Assembly (NCBI GenBank): GCA_031367895.1
Contig: JANLQP010000343.1
Coordinates: 1-18,502, forward strand
DNA: 18,502 bases
DNA from: Ga0077555 sp031367895
Lineage (GTDB): Bacteria > Pseudomonadota > Alphaproteobacteria > Rhizobiales > Hyphomicrobiaceae
Direction of reading: 5' to 3'
Part shown: one piece after another, positions 1 through 7,173 of the stretch
How the letters are laid out: every line of letters begins with the position of its first letter
Numbering within the stretch: position 1 is the stretch's first letter
Notes under the pieces: model-generated
What the model was told of the DNA's origin: nothing
Seen by the model: the letters and a program-made list of their open reading frames with translations, nothing else
Database searches by the model: none
Made by a program: the position numbers and the translations under genes

Positions 1-505
1 CGCCGCCTACCGCAAAGGCGCGGCCGAGAAAGGCCGGGACGTCAAGCCGGACCGCCTGGCCTACATGGCCATGGTCGGTGTCGGCCGGACCAAGGCGGAA
101 GGCTACGCGCGCGCCAATCACATTCTCGACTACAGCCGCACGTCGCATCGCGTGGCAGCGCAGTTCACGTTCCCGCCTGGTTATCAATCGGTTGCGGCAT
201 CGGCGCAGGCACTAAAGTTGCCCGGCTATGGGTCCGGTGTCGTCGGGCGCACGATGTCGCTGCGCAACGGTCGCGAGGTCGATGTAGGCAAGGCAACCGT
301 CGACGAATTCATCGACGCGGGCATCGCCTTCGCCGGCACGCCCGACATGGTCTACGATCAGATGAAGGCCTTCTACGATCACGTCGGCGGTTTCGGTCAC
401 CTGTTGATGATGGGTCAAGGCGGCCACATCTCGCACGCAGACACCGTCGACAACCTGACCATATTCAGCAAAGAAGTGCTACCGCGGCTGGGCGAGCTTG
501 GCTGA
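1..505 (+). CDS. LLM class flavin-dependent oxidoreductase, 3' part (5' end outside window)
   Basis: The reading frame is open from position 2 to a TGA at 503-505 and enters from outside the window, so only about the last 167 residues are visible. Internal ATGs at 65 and 71 lie inside this frame and are unlikely to be the true start. The sequence has the C-terminal look of the bacterial luciferase-like (LLM) flavin monooxygenases: a helical segment, then a stretch reading AGTPDMVYDQMKAFYDHVGG (substrate/flavin mask followed by the last barrel helix), then MMGQGGHISHADTVDNL and an ending FSKEVLPRLGEL typical of the family's last helix. These enzymes use reduced FMN (or F420 in some lineages) and O2 to oxidise small organics; substrate cannot be told from this part. 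It is followed closely by a perfect palindrome. Family call is firm, subfamily is not. Confidence 0.85.
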   Translation, partial: AAYRKGAAEKGRDVKPDRLAYMAMVGVGRTKAEGYARANHILDYSRTSHRVAAQFTFPPGYQSVAASAQALKLPGYGSGVVGRTMSLRNGREVDVGKATVDEFIDAGIAFAGTPDMVYDQMKAFYDHVGGFGHLLMMGQGGHISHADTVDNLTIFSKEVLPRLGELG

Positions 506-520
506 TCGGCAGTTTGCTCC

Positions 521-542
521 GTGCAATGCACGTGCATTGCAC
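521..542. repeat. 22-bp perfect palindrome
   Basis: The half site GTGCAATGCAC is followed with no spacer by its exact reverse complement GTGCATTGCAC. It starts 15 nt after the stop codon of the first LLM gene. Perfect two-fold symmetry with no loop fits a site for a homodimeric DNA-binding protein; as RNA it could fold into a hairpin with a tight loop. No U-tract follows, so a classic terminator is not supported. Confidence 0.8.
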
Positions 543-784
543 CGGCGATGCCATTTCACGATGGGAGTACGCAGATGCGCAAGATTGCCCCTCTAAACCA
601 TGAGGCCAAGGTGTGTTGGAGGTGATTGCGGAGCTTGAATGCGGCGTGGTGCCCCTATTGCCGATTCCCGAGATGCGCGCTGTCGACACGGTCCTTGGGT
701 GCGCATTCCGGTTTGATCCGATAGTCGACCCCGATTTTTCAGATCGGGCGGCTGGTCTGCGCAGGCTGGTCCGGGTCGGGCCAA

Positions 785-821
785 GGCCCTGCACAGGAAC
801 AAATGGCCCTGCACAGGAACA
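785..821. repeat. 17-nt direct repeat, two copies with 20-nt period
   Basis: The sequence GGCCCTGCACAGGAACA occurs exactly at 785-801 and again at 805-821, separated by three bases. It lies in the non-coding gap between two convergent gene ends. Two exact copies suggest a recent small tandem duplication; a binding-site pair is an alternative. Confidence 0.8.
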
Positions 822-915
822 GACGAACATTGCCTCGAACTTCCGACCCGTTAGCAAAAGTTCTTTAGACAGCACCAATGATGCTTGAGCTGGGCAAAAG
901 CTCGGCGAATTGCAA

Positions 916-2040
916 TCACCGGCTCATCGCAGCTCGCGGCAAGGCTGCGCTGCTGCGCCCTCGAAACTGCGGGATAATCTTTTCAGCAAACGCGCGTGCA
1001 CTGGCCGCATGTGGGTATCCCGACAGGCAGAAGCTCGTGCAGCCGGCGTCGATGTACTCCTCGAGCGTGTCTGCCACCTGCTTCGGGGTACCGACGATGC
1101 AGAGGCCAGCCCCTTGCCGCACCGACGAGATCCCCGTCCATATGTGAGGGTGGACACGCTGCTCCTTGCCCGACTGCTCGAGCAGGCGCCACATCTGGCG
1201 ATTGGCTTCCGACGTCGCCGCAATGCTGGCGATGCCCTCCTTGCCCCAGCCCATATCCTGTAATCGGGTCAGCGGCGGCGCGCCCTCGATGAGGCGCCGT
1301 GCCGCGTCCCAGGCTTCGTCTTCGGAATCTCGGACGATGACATGCATTCGCATGCCGAATTGCAGCGGCTCGCTTCGACCGACCTTGCCGGCGAGGTCAT
1401 TCAGCGACGCGATGGTTTTGCGGACGCTCTCGGGCGTCTCCCCCCAGAAGAGATGGACCGTGCTGTGTCGCACCGACACCTCCGCAGCGTGTGCCGAACC
1501 GCCACCAAGGAAAAACGGTGGATGGGGACGCTGGAATGGCTTCGGCTCGATCACTTGCGACACCTGATAGTGGCGCCCGCGGAAATCAATCGGCCGGTCG
1601 CTGCCCCACAGCAGCTTCATGACCTGGACCTCTTCCGCTAGCTTCTCGTAGCGCACCGCCTTGCTGTCCAGCACACCATCGGCGTGGGTATCGGCGTCGC
1701 TGATGCCCGCGATGAGATTGATCGCAACGCGACCGCCCGTCATCTGGTCGAGCGTCGCGAACATGCGGGCCGATAGGGTCGGATTGACATAGCCCGCCCG
1801 GATCGCGATCAGCGGCGCGACATTGCGGGTGCGGCCCGCAAACCACGCGCCGAGTGCTGTGGCCTCCCAGCAAGTCGGAGCGACGGGCATGAGCAGATAC
1901 GCGAAGCCACCGTTGTCAACGGCGTCGACCACGTCGTCGAACAGCGGAATTCCAGCCGGCACACGCTTCGACGCATCCCCAAAAGAGGTGGTGTCGCCGT
2001 GCGTCGGCAAATACCAGCCGAATGTGATTGGATGGGTCAT
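916..2040 (-). CDS. ssuD: SsuD-like FMNH2-dependent alkanesulfonate monooxygenase (LLM family)
   Basis: This 374-residue protein belongs to the LLM flavin monooxygenases and reads throughout like SsuD (about 380 aa), which uses FMNH2 and O2 to split alkanesulfonates into aldehyde and sulfite. Visible SsuD hallmarks are the N-terminal FGWYLPTHGD, Cys57 in APTCWEAT, Trp199 in LFWGETPE, Arg231 and His233 in FGMRMHVIVRD, Arg308 in SSVRQGAG, and Tyr341 in LSGYPH; these align by eye with active-site residues of E. coli SsuD. I chose the ATG at 2040 because family similarity begins with MTHPITFGW and an AAAGGTG sits just upstream; an in-frame extension to 2148 has no family character. It is divergent from an ABC importer operon, as expected for a sulfonate uptake locus. 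No FMN reductase (SsuE) is adjacent. The exact substrate is unknown, so the ssuD symbol means family membership. Confidence 0.85.
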   Translation of the reverse strand: MTHPITFGWYLPTHGDTTSFGDASKRVPAGIPLFDDVVDAVDNGGFAYLLMPVAPTCWEATALGAWFAGRTRNVAPLIAIRAGYVNPTLSARMFATLDQMTGGRVAINLIAGISDADTHADGVLDSKAVRYEKLAEEVQVMKLLWGSDRPIDFRGRHYQVSQVIEPKPFQRPHPPFFLGGGSAHAAEVSVRHSTVHLFWGETPESVRKTIASLNDLAGKVGRSEPLQFGMRMHVIVRDSEDEAWDAARRLIEGAPPLTRLQDMGWGKEGIASIAATSEANRQMWRLLEQSGKEQRVHPHIWTGISSVRQGAGLCIVGTPKQVADTLEEYIDAGCTSFCLSGYPHAASARAFAEKIIPQFRGRSSAALPRAAMSR

Positions 2041-2214
2041 GACGATGGCACCTTTCCCGTAGCTCGGGGTGAGCCGGCTCGTGTGGTGACCCGCAATTGC
2101 GAGACGGGGCACCCGCCCCACCTTGCGCCCGTTCGATCCCGGCGACAATGCCCGGCACCGCCCATTTCCCCTGCAACATCTTGCGCCTCGCGAGCCGCGC
2201 CCGTCGAATGAATC

Positions 2215-2236
2215 GTCTGCTGAATGTCTGCTGAAT
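2215..2236. repeat. Tandem 11-bp direct repeat, candidate activator site
   Basis: GTCTGCTGAAT occurs twice in direct succession (2215-2225 and 2226-2236). The period is one helical turn and the array ends on the first base of a TTGACA box, the usual location for a class II activator. Which regulator, if any, binds is not visible; no regulator gene is in the window. Confidence 0.7.
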
Positions 2237-2264
2237 TGACAAGCGGTTGATGCCCACTCATGCT
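2236..2264 (+). promoter_or_regulatory. Candidate promoter of the ABC importer operon
   Basis: A perfect -35-like TTGACA at 2236-2241 is followed after 17 nt by CATGCT at 2259-2264, a weak -10 match (three of six to TATAAT). This would give an 80-nt leader before the start codon at 2346. The weak -10 fits a promoter that needs an activator, which the abutting tandem repeat could serve. It is only a sequence-pattern suggestion. Confidence 0.3.
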
Positions 2265-2345
2265 GCCAGCAACAAAAATCAAGCCGGAGCAGGATAGAAC
2301 TGTCCGGGATATGAGGAACGCTTGGTCACTTGAGGGAGGAGCACG

Positions 2346-3395
2346 ATGTTCGATCGTTCGCTGTTTTGTGTCGCGGCTGCACTGGCCCGAACCGTCCTGG
2401 CCTTGATCGTGGTTCTGGCAGGTATTTTGCCGGCTGCTGCCCAGCAGAAAGACAAGATCCGCATCGCCGGCCAAGTCTGGTATCCGACCTTCCCCATGTA
2501 CACCGCGATCGAGAATGGCATCTATGCCAAGTGGGGCCTCGATCCGACCATCAAGATCTTCCCATCCGGTGCGCCGATTGTGCAGGCGGCCGCCACCAGC
2601 GAATGGGACGTCGCCCACATCGGCCTGCCGCCAACCGTTCAAGGCGTCAAGCTCGGCCTCATCATCGCTGGCGTTATCAGCGAGGAGGCCGTGATCCATC
2701 AGCTGATCGGCCGACCCGACTATATCGCGACCGTTCAGAAGGAGCCGGCGAAGCTCAAAGGCGCCAAGATCTTCATCACCACGGCCTCGACCGGCCACTA
2801 CATGGTTGAGCTCTGTCTGAAAAAGCGTGGCATAACGATGAGCGACGTCCAGGTGCTGCCTTCCGAGCAGCAAGCGTCTCTGTCGGCCTTCATCTCCGGC
2901 AATGGCGATCTCGCCCAGTTCTGGACGCCGCTGGGCGCGGCAGCACGCTCAAAAGGTAACAAAATTCTCTGCGACGGTATCGAGGCCGGTGCCAAGATCC
3001 CATCAGTGTGGGTTATCCACCCGGATTTCGCCAAGAAGAACCCGGATGCCGCCGTACGCTGGCTCAGGGCAACGCTGGAGAGCGCGGAGTGGGCGCGCAA
3101 GGACAAAGCTGCAGCAGCAGAACTCTACAAAAAATGGGACAGCTTCCGTGGCACCCAGACTGCCGACGAGTTCCTCAAAGAAGAGATCGACCTTGCGACC
3201 GACCTCTGGCCGCTGGCTGAGCAGATCGTGCGCATGAAGGGCGAGGCTGGCAAGCCTGCTTACATCAATGAGGCGATCGACGGCATTGCTCAGTTCTATG
3301 TACGTATTGGCCGAATGAAGGAGATCTCGCCCGAGGTCGTCAAGATGATCGACACGAGCTGGATCGACAAAGTCGCGGCACTACCGGCGCGCTGA
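2346..3395 (+). CDS. ABC transporter substrate-binding protein (SsuA/TauA/NMT1-like)
   Basis: This 349-residue protein begins with a clear Sec signal peptide: basic start, hydrophobic stretch LARTVLALIVVLAGILP, and likely cleavage after AAA near residue 32. The mature part starts KIRIAGQVWYPTFPMYTAIE and continues ENGIYAKWGL, the usual opening of the NMT1/TauA/SsuA type II binding proteins that capture sulfonates, nitrate-like or aromatic small molecules in the periplasm. The SD sequence GGGAGGAG lies just upstream of the ATG at 2346. It is the first gene of an importer operon with the ATPase at 3483 and permeases at 4281 and 5068, divergent from the SsuD-like monooxygenase, so a sulfonate or similar ligand is the best guess. 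The family is clear; the ligand is inference. Confidence 0.87.
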   Translation: MFDRSLFCVAAALARTVLALIVVLAGILPAAAQQKDKIRIAGQVWYPTFPMYTAIENGIYAKWGLDPTIKIFPSGAPIVQAAATSEWDVAHIGLPPTVQGVKLGLIIAGVISEEAVIHQLIGRPDYIATVQKEPAKLKGAKIFITTASTGHYMVELCLKKRGITMSDVQVLPSEQQASLSAFISGNGDLAQFWTPLGAAARSKGNKILCDGIEAGAKIPSVWVIHPDFAKKNPDAAVRWLRATLESAEWARKDKAAAAELYKKWDSFRGTQTADEFLKEEIDLATDLWPLAEQIVRMKGEAGKPAYINEAIDGIAQFYVRIGRMKEISPEVVKMIDTSWIDKVAALPAR

Positions 3396-3482
3396 TGCCA
3401 ATGGACAGATAACGCGAGGCGGGGTTGCCGGCTTCACTGCGCGAACGGTGGTGCACAGCAACAAGGGGCAAATGGCAGACGC

Positions 3483-4277
3483 ATGGCCAACGATCTGCGT
3501 TACGAGAATGTGACCATGCGGTTCGAGGGGCGCGCGGGTGCCGTTCAGGCCCTCGATCCCTTCAACTTCCATGTCGAAGCGAGCGAGTTCCTGGTCATCG
3601 TCGGCCCTTCGGGTTGCGGCAAGAGCACGCTGCTGCATTTGACTGCTGGGCTCTACAAGCCGCCGACTGGGCGCATTCTGCTTGGCGATGCGGAGATCCG
3701 CGAGCCCGGCCCCGACAAGGCCATCGTCTTTCAGAGCTTTTCTTTGTTCCCGTGGAAGACGGTACACGGGAACATCGATTTTGGCCTGCGCATCAATGGT
3801 ATGCCGGAGGCCGAGCGGAAAGAGCAGATCGCGCGCGCCATACGCCTTATTGGTCTCGACGGCTTCGAGAACCACTATCCGCGCCAACTCTCAGGCGGCA
3901 TGCAACAGCGGGTCGCGATTGCGCGGAGCTTTGTGCTGAAACCGCGTGCAATGTTGATGGACGAGCCATTCGCCGCGCTGGACGCCCAGAACCGGCAACT
4001 GATGCAGGAGGAACTCGTCCGGATCTGGCAAACGCAGCGCCCAACGGTGCTCTTCATCACACACAGCGTCGAGGAAGCGGTGTTCCTCGCCGACCGCGTT
4101 ATCGTCATGACCAAGCGGCCTGGTCGCATCAAGGCAGTCCTCGACGTCACGAAGGTCGCGGGCGCGCAACACTGGCGCGCGGCTCCATTCGACGACGTCA
4201 TCCGGCGTACGGATTTCCAGGAGTTGCGTGCCCATGTCTGGGGCCTCGTCAAAAGCGAGATCAGCGAAAGGAGCTAG
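3483..4277 (+). CDS. ABC transporter ATP-binding protein (SsuB/TauB-like)
   Basis: A complete 264-residue ABC ATPase that powers the importer. All nucleotide-binding motifs are present: Walker A GPSGCGKST (residues 41-49), Q-loop Q84 in VFQSFSLFPW, signature LSGGMQQR (136-143), Walker B MLMDEPFAALD (157-167), and H-loop His194 in FITHSVEEA. The wording SFSLFPWKTV and the VIVMTKRPGRI segment are typical of the nitrate/sulfonate/taurine subfamily (SsuB, TauB, NrtC). An AAGGGG lies about 14 nt upstream of the ATG at 3483; a nearby ATG at 3472 is out of frame. The stop codon is three bases before the next permease start, so these genes are surely co-transcribed. Confidence 0.93.
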   Translation: MANDLRYENVTMRFEGRAGAVQALDPFNFHVEASEFLVIVGPSGCGKSTLLHLTAGLYKPPTGRILLGDAEIREPGPDKAIVFQSFSLFPWKTVHGNIDFGLRINGMPEAERKEQIARAIRLIGLDGFENHYPRQLSGGMQQRVAIARSFVLKPRAMLMDEPFAALDAQNRQLMQEELVRIWQTQRPTVLFITHSVEEAVFLADRVIVMTKRPGRIKAVLDVTKVAGAQHWRAAPFDDVIRRTDFQELRAHVWGLVKSEISERS

Positions 4278-4280
4278 GGC

Positions 4281-5075
4281 ATGCAAGGGAGCGGGCAGGG
4301 GATGAAAACCGCACGGTTTTTGCTCGGGTTGACCTCGGTCGGTGGCGTGATCATCGCCTGGTGGCTCGCGACCTCGTTGCAGCTTGTAAAGCCGCTGATC
4401 CTGCCACCCCCCGCCGATGTGCTCGAAGGCTTTCTCGATGTTTGGAACGGCTATCTCAACGTGCCGTTCTGGAACCATTTCATTGCCAGCATCTCGGTCA
4501 TGCTCGGCGGTTACGTGATGGCCGTCGTTGTCGGTGTTCCGCTCGGCATCATGATGGCCTGGAGCCGGTGGCTCGACTGGGTCGTCGGCCCGCTGCTGCA
4601 AGTGCTGCGCCCGATCCCGCCGCCAGCCTGGATACCGCTTGCCATTCTCTGGCTTGGTATCGGTTTTGCCGGGAAGATCTTCATTGTGTTCATCGCCGCC
4701 GTCGTGCCGTGCGTCCTCAACAGCTACGTCGCCATCAAGCAGACGCCGCCGGAACTGTTGGATTCCGCGCGCAGCCTCGGCGCCAGCCGCCGAACGCTTC
4801 TCCTGGAGGTGGCGGTGCCATCGGGGCTCCCGATGATCATGACGGGCCTACGCGTCGCCCTCGGCATATCCTGGGCCTCGATCGTGGCGGCCGAGTTGGT
4901 TGTCTCACTGGCGGGTTTCGGTTTCCTGATCATGAACGGTTATCGCAATCTTGAAAGCAACATCGTGTTCGTCGGCATGGTGGCGGTGGCGCTGATCGGT
5001 TATGCGATGAATGCCGTGTTTGTGCGTGTCGAGCGACGGCTCGTACCGTGGCGGGAGGACCAGGACCATGCCTGA
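4281..5075 (+). CDS. ABC transporter permease (SsuC/TauC-like), first of two
   Basis: A 264-residue inner-membrane permease with about six hydrophobic segments and the BPD_transp_1 (MetI-like) fold. The cytoplasmic EAA loop that docks to the ATPase reads PELLDSARSLGASRRTLLLE and continues VAVPSGLPMIMTGLRVALG, the usual consensus of the nitrate/sulfonate/taurine group. The ATG at 4281 is preceded by AAAGGAG with good spacing inside the end of the ATPase gene; a second in-frame ATG at 4302 (MKTARF) is also possible and would remove seven residues. It overlaps the next permease by 8 nt. Having two different permease genes suggests a heterodimeric channel rather than the SsuC/TauC homodimer. Confidence 0.9.
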   Translation: MQGSGQGMKTARFLLGLTSVGGVIIAWWLATSLQLVKPLILPPPADVLEGFLDVWNGYLNVPFWNHFIASISVMLGGYVMAVVVGVPLGIMMAWSRWLDWVVGPLLQVLRPIPPPAWIPLAILWLGIGFAGKIFIVFIAAVVPCVLNSYVAIKQTPPELLDSARSLGASRRTLLLEVAVPSGLPMIMTGLRVALGISWASIVAAELVVSLAGFGFLIMNGYRNLESNIVFVGMVAVALIGYAMNAVFVRVERRLVPWREDQDHA

Positions 5076-5931
5076 CGGCGCGACGCAACCTTCGATCGTG
5101 AGCGCGCCAGCGCGGCATGTCCCGTCGGCGCCCCTCCGGCGCAACCTCGGAGATCGGATCGAGGCTATGCCAACCTCGATCCGCGTCGGAGTCGTGCTGT
5201 TGGCATGGCTAGCCGTCTGGTTCGCATTCGTCGAGCTTTTCGGTGTGTCGAAGGATTTCCTGCCGAACCCGCTCGAGGTGGTGCGCCGGATCGCACGCCT
5301 CATCGAGGAACCGCTCGGCGCCGGTCCGCTCGCAACGCACGCCTGGGCAAGCTTCCTGCGGCTGCTCTCGGGCTTCGGCGCGGCGATTGCAATAGGCGTA
5401 CCTCTCGGCCTCGCCATGGCCTACTTCCGGCCCGTTCAGTGGCTCGTCGCGCCGCTGTTCGAGCTCTTCCGTTACATCCCGCCGATTGCGTGGGCGCCGT
5501 TCGCCATGTTCTGGTTCGGCGCAGGTAGCGGCGCGCAAGCCTATGTCATCTTCACGTCGGCGTTCCCGCCGATTCTGATCAATACGTTCCGCGGCGTGCA
5601 ACTCGTCGACAGCCGGTTCATCGATGCTGCCCGCACACTCGGCGCCAAGTGGTGGACGATCCTGTTCGAAGTCGCCTTGCCGGCCGCCCTGCCCGCGGTC
5701 GTTACAGGCCTGCGGATCGGGCTAGCGACCGGCTGGATGGCGTTGATCGCCGCTGAGATCGTGGCGGGAACGGGGAGCCGCGACGGCCTTGGTTATCTCA
5801 TCCTGCAGGGCCAACAGCAGCTGCACGCCGACCTCACCATCGGCGCCATGGCACTGATCGGCGTGCTCGGTATGCTCATCGATCTCGTGATCCGCCGCGT
5901 CGAAAGCCGTTTCGCATACTGGCGCGAATGA
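5068..5931 (+). CDS. ABC transporter permease (SsuC/TauC-like), second of two
   Basis: A 287-residue inner-membrane permease related to the preceding gene. After a polar N-terminus of about 45 residues come the first hydrophobic helix (VGVVLLAWLAVWFAFVELF) and further membrane segments. The EAA loop reads DAARTLGAKWWTILFEVALP followed by AALPAVVTGLRIGLATGW. I place the start at the ATG at 5068, with GGGAGG upstream and an 8-nt overlap with the previous stop; a longer frame from 5011 would lie entirely inside the previous gene and looks unlike a permease. It is the last gene of the importer operon. Confidence 0.88.
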   Translation: MPDGATQPSIVSAPARHVPSAPLRRNLGDRIEAMPTSIRVGVVLLAWLAVWFAFVELFGVSKDFLPNPLEVVRRIARLIEEPLGAGPLATHAWASFLRLLSGFGAAIAIGVPLGLAMAYFRPVQWLVAPLFELFRYIPPIAWAPFAMFWFGAGSGAQAYVIFTSAFPPILINTFRGVQLVDSRFIDAARTLGAKWWTILFEVALPAALPAVVTGLRIGLATGWMALIAAEIVAGTGSRDGLGYLILQGQQQLHADLTIGAMALIGVLGMLIDLVIRRVESRFAYWRE

Positions 5932-5961
5932 TGACGGATGCTTGTCCGTGGACAGCGATCA

Positions 5962-5981
5962 TCGGCCTGACTTGTGGCCGA
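5962..5981 (+). terminator. Possible terminator hairpin after the importer operon
   Basis: TCGGCC (5962-5967) and GGCCGA (5976-5981) form a perfect 6-bp GC-rich stem with an 8-nt loop, 30 nt after the stop of the last permease gene. A smaller inverted repeat TGTCC/GGACA (5943-5954) precedes it. There is no T-tract, so intrinsic termination is doubtful. Confidence 0.25.
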
Positions 5982-6267
5982 CAGACGAATGCAGGAACCG
6001 GCGAACTTTGATGCAACTGATTGTCCGGTGTCGCCTGTTCTTCTGATGCCGGCTCCGGGTCGACTTCGGTCATCAGCACCACCTCGGCCAACCTCATCGC
6101 TTTCTGTAGCACTCCGGAACCTGCCAGCCTTGCCGACACCGAGACGGCGCCTCGGCGATCATCTGCGAGCATGTCAAAAACGCTTCGGATTTGGCAGCCC
6201 GACGCCTCGCAGCGACCGACGCACGACGGCCGCTTCTCTAAAAACGCAGCCCCGCGCACGCGGCCGC

Positions 6268-6380
6268 CGACTCCATACGCCGTGATCGCATGTGATCTGG
6301 CGGCCGCGGGGTTCAAGGGGTCGAAGCACATTCTCGAGGGGCCGTTCGGTTATTTCCGCCTGGGGGATGTGCCAGGGCAA
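6268..6380 (+). pseudogene. Probable remnant of an MmgE/PrpD-family gene
   Basis: In the frame with codons starting at multiples of three, this stretch translates as AVIACDLAAAGFKGSKHILE followed by GPFGYFRL. This strongly resembles a conserved segment of MmgE/PrpD (2-methylcitrate dehydratase-like) proteins, where an A..AA.LAA.GFTG....LEG..GF pattern recurs. An intact family member has about 450 residues; here neither the upstream nor the downstream sequence in this frame looks like the family, and no frame continues it. I read it as a decayed fragment left by deletion or rearrangement next to the riboflavin operon. The match is from memory of the family and is short, so it could be wrong. 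Confidence 0.45.
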
Positions 6381-6579
6381 TCACCCTGGATGTGCGCCGC
6401 CGCAACCGCAGAAGCTGGGTTTCATTTCGTTCCAACCGCGCTCGACGCCGGTGGGACCGCCGACCCACGCCGCATCGCCACCGCGATACTGCCCTGCGCC
6501 GCCCCGGCTTTGCTTGCTAACCTGGGCCACCGCTTCTACTGTCGGATTCCCATTGCAGCAGACATTGCGCAGGACGCCC

Positions 6580-7173
6580 ATGTTTACCGGCATCATCACC
6601 GACCTCGGCACTGTCGTCGAGCGCCAGGGCGGCGTGTTCCGGATCCGCTCGTCCTATGCGGCTGATGGGATCGCGCTCGGGGCCTCGATCTGCCATGACG
6701 GCTGCTGCCTGACGGTCACCAACGTCGTCGCCGAAGGCGCCGGGTCCCGTTTCACGCTCGATGTGTCCAACGAAACGTTGTCGAAAACCACGCTCGGGAC
6801 CTGGAAGCCCGACCAGCGCATCAATCTCGAGCGGGCGTTGAAAGCCGGCGACGAGCTCGGCGGCCACATCGTCGCGGGCCATGTCGATGGCACCGCACGG
6901 ATTGTCGACATCCGCCCCGATGGCGACAGCCGCCGCTTCACCTTCGAGGCGCCGGCGGCGCTTGCCCGCTACATCGCGCCGAAAGGCTCGGTGGCGCTCG
7001 ACGGCACGTCTCTGACCGTGAACGAGGTCGAGGGCAACCGCTTCGGGGTCAACCTGATCCCACACACCTTGACGGTGACCACGTGGGGCGGCAAGAAAGC
7101 CGGTGAGGCGGTCAACCTCGAGATCGACCCCCTCGCGCGCTATGTTGCGCGGCTGATGGAGTTCCGAACGTGA
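6580..7173 (+). CDS. ribE: Riboflavin synthase, alpha subunit
   Basis: This 197-residue enzyme converts two 6,7-dimethyl-8-ribityllumazine molecules into riboflavin plus the pyrimidine precursor. The protein starts with the hallmark MFTGII and shows the two tandem lumazine-binding barrels: the first has DGCCLTV, the second starts at about residue 90 with ELGGHIVAGHVDG and continues KGSVALDGTSLTVN. Length matches the family (about 200 aa). The start at 6580 is set by MFTGII with AGGA five bases upstream; a frame extending back to 6292 is not family-like. Its stop overlaps the GTG start of ribBX (GTGA). In E. coli the same function is named ribC (ribE in many annotations). Confidence 0.96.
   Translation: MFTGIITDLGTVVERQGGVFRIRSSYAADGIALGASICHDGCCLTVTNVVAEGAGSRFTLDVSNETLSKTTLGTWKPDQRINLERALKAGDELGGHIVAGHVDGTARIVDIRPDGDSRRFTFEAPAALARYIAPKGSVALDGTSLTVNEVEGNRFGVNLIPHTLTVTTWGGKKAGEAVNLEIDPLARYVARLMEFRT

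Larger units (their letters stand above)
506..915. other. 410-nt gap without a convincing gene; contains palindrome, hairpin and tandem repeat
   Basis: This gap lies between the end of the first LLM gene and the end of the minus-strand SsuD-like gene. Open frames of up to 137 codons exist on both strands but show no recognisable domain. A short frame at 574 (start ATG, preceded by GGGAG) stops after 16 codons. Structured elements are a 22-bp palindrome (521-542), a 6-bp stem hairpin CCCGAT/ATCGGG (730-735 with 743-748), and a 17-nt direct repeat (785-821). The hairpin lies downstream of both flanking gene ends and might help terminate transcription, but has no clear T-tract. Confidence 0.5.
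2041..2345. promoter_or_regulatory. Divergent intergenic region of the monooxygenase and ABC importer
   Basis: The 305 nt between the starts of the minus-strand monooxygenase and the plus-strand importer operon must carry both promoters. I see an 11-bp tandem repeat at 2215-2236, a TTGACA box at 2236-2241, and a strong ribosome-binding site GAGGGAGGAG before the ATG at 2346. No gene is supported here; frames crossing it are extensions of neighbours or shadows. Confidence 0.6.
5932..6579. other. 648-nt gap without an intact gene, between importer and riboflavin operons
   Basis: The gap holds a 6-bp inverted repeat just after the importer operon (5962-5981) and a stretch resembling a piece of an MmgE/PrpD gene (about 6268-6380). 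Open frames on both strands up to about 215 codons are compositionally unlike the neighbours and carry no intact domain. No FMN riboswitch pattern is visible before ribE. The ribE promoter must lie here, but I cannot identify it. Confidence 0.5.

Noticed and set aside
613..888. A 91-codon plus-strand frame in the 506-915 gap
   Set aside because: No recognisable motif, and it runs through the 17-nt tandem repeat; not supported as a gene.
3425..4954. A 509-codon plus-strand frame overlapping the ATPase and first permease
   Set aside because: Arg/Pro/Ala-rich out-of-frame translation; the real ATPase and permease motifs are in other frames.
5876..6331. A 151-codon minus-strand frame between the importer and riboflavin operons
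   Set aside because: It overlaps the end of the permease gene, has no SD or domain that I can see, and composition suggests a shadow.
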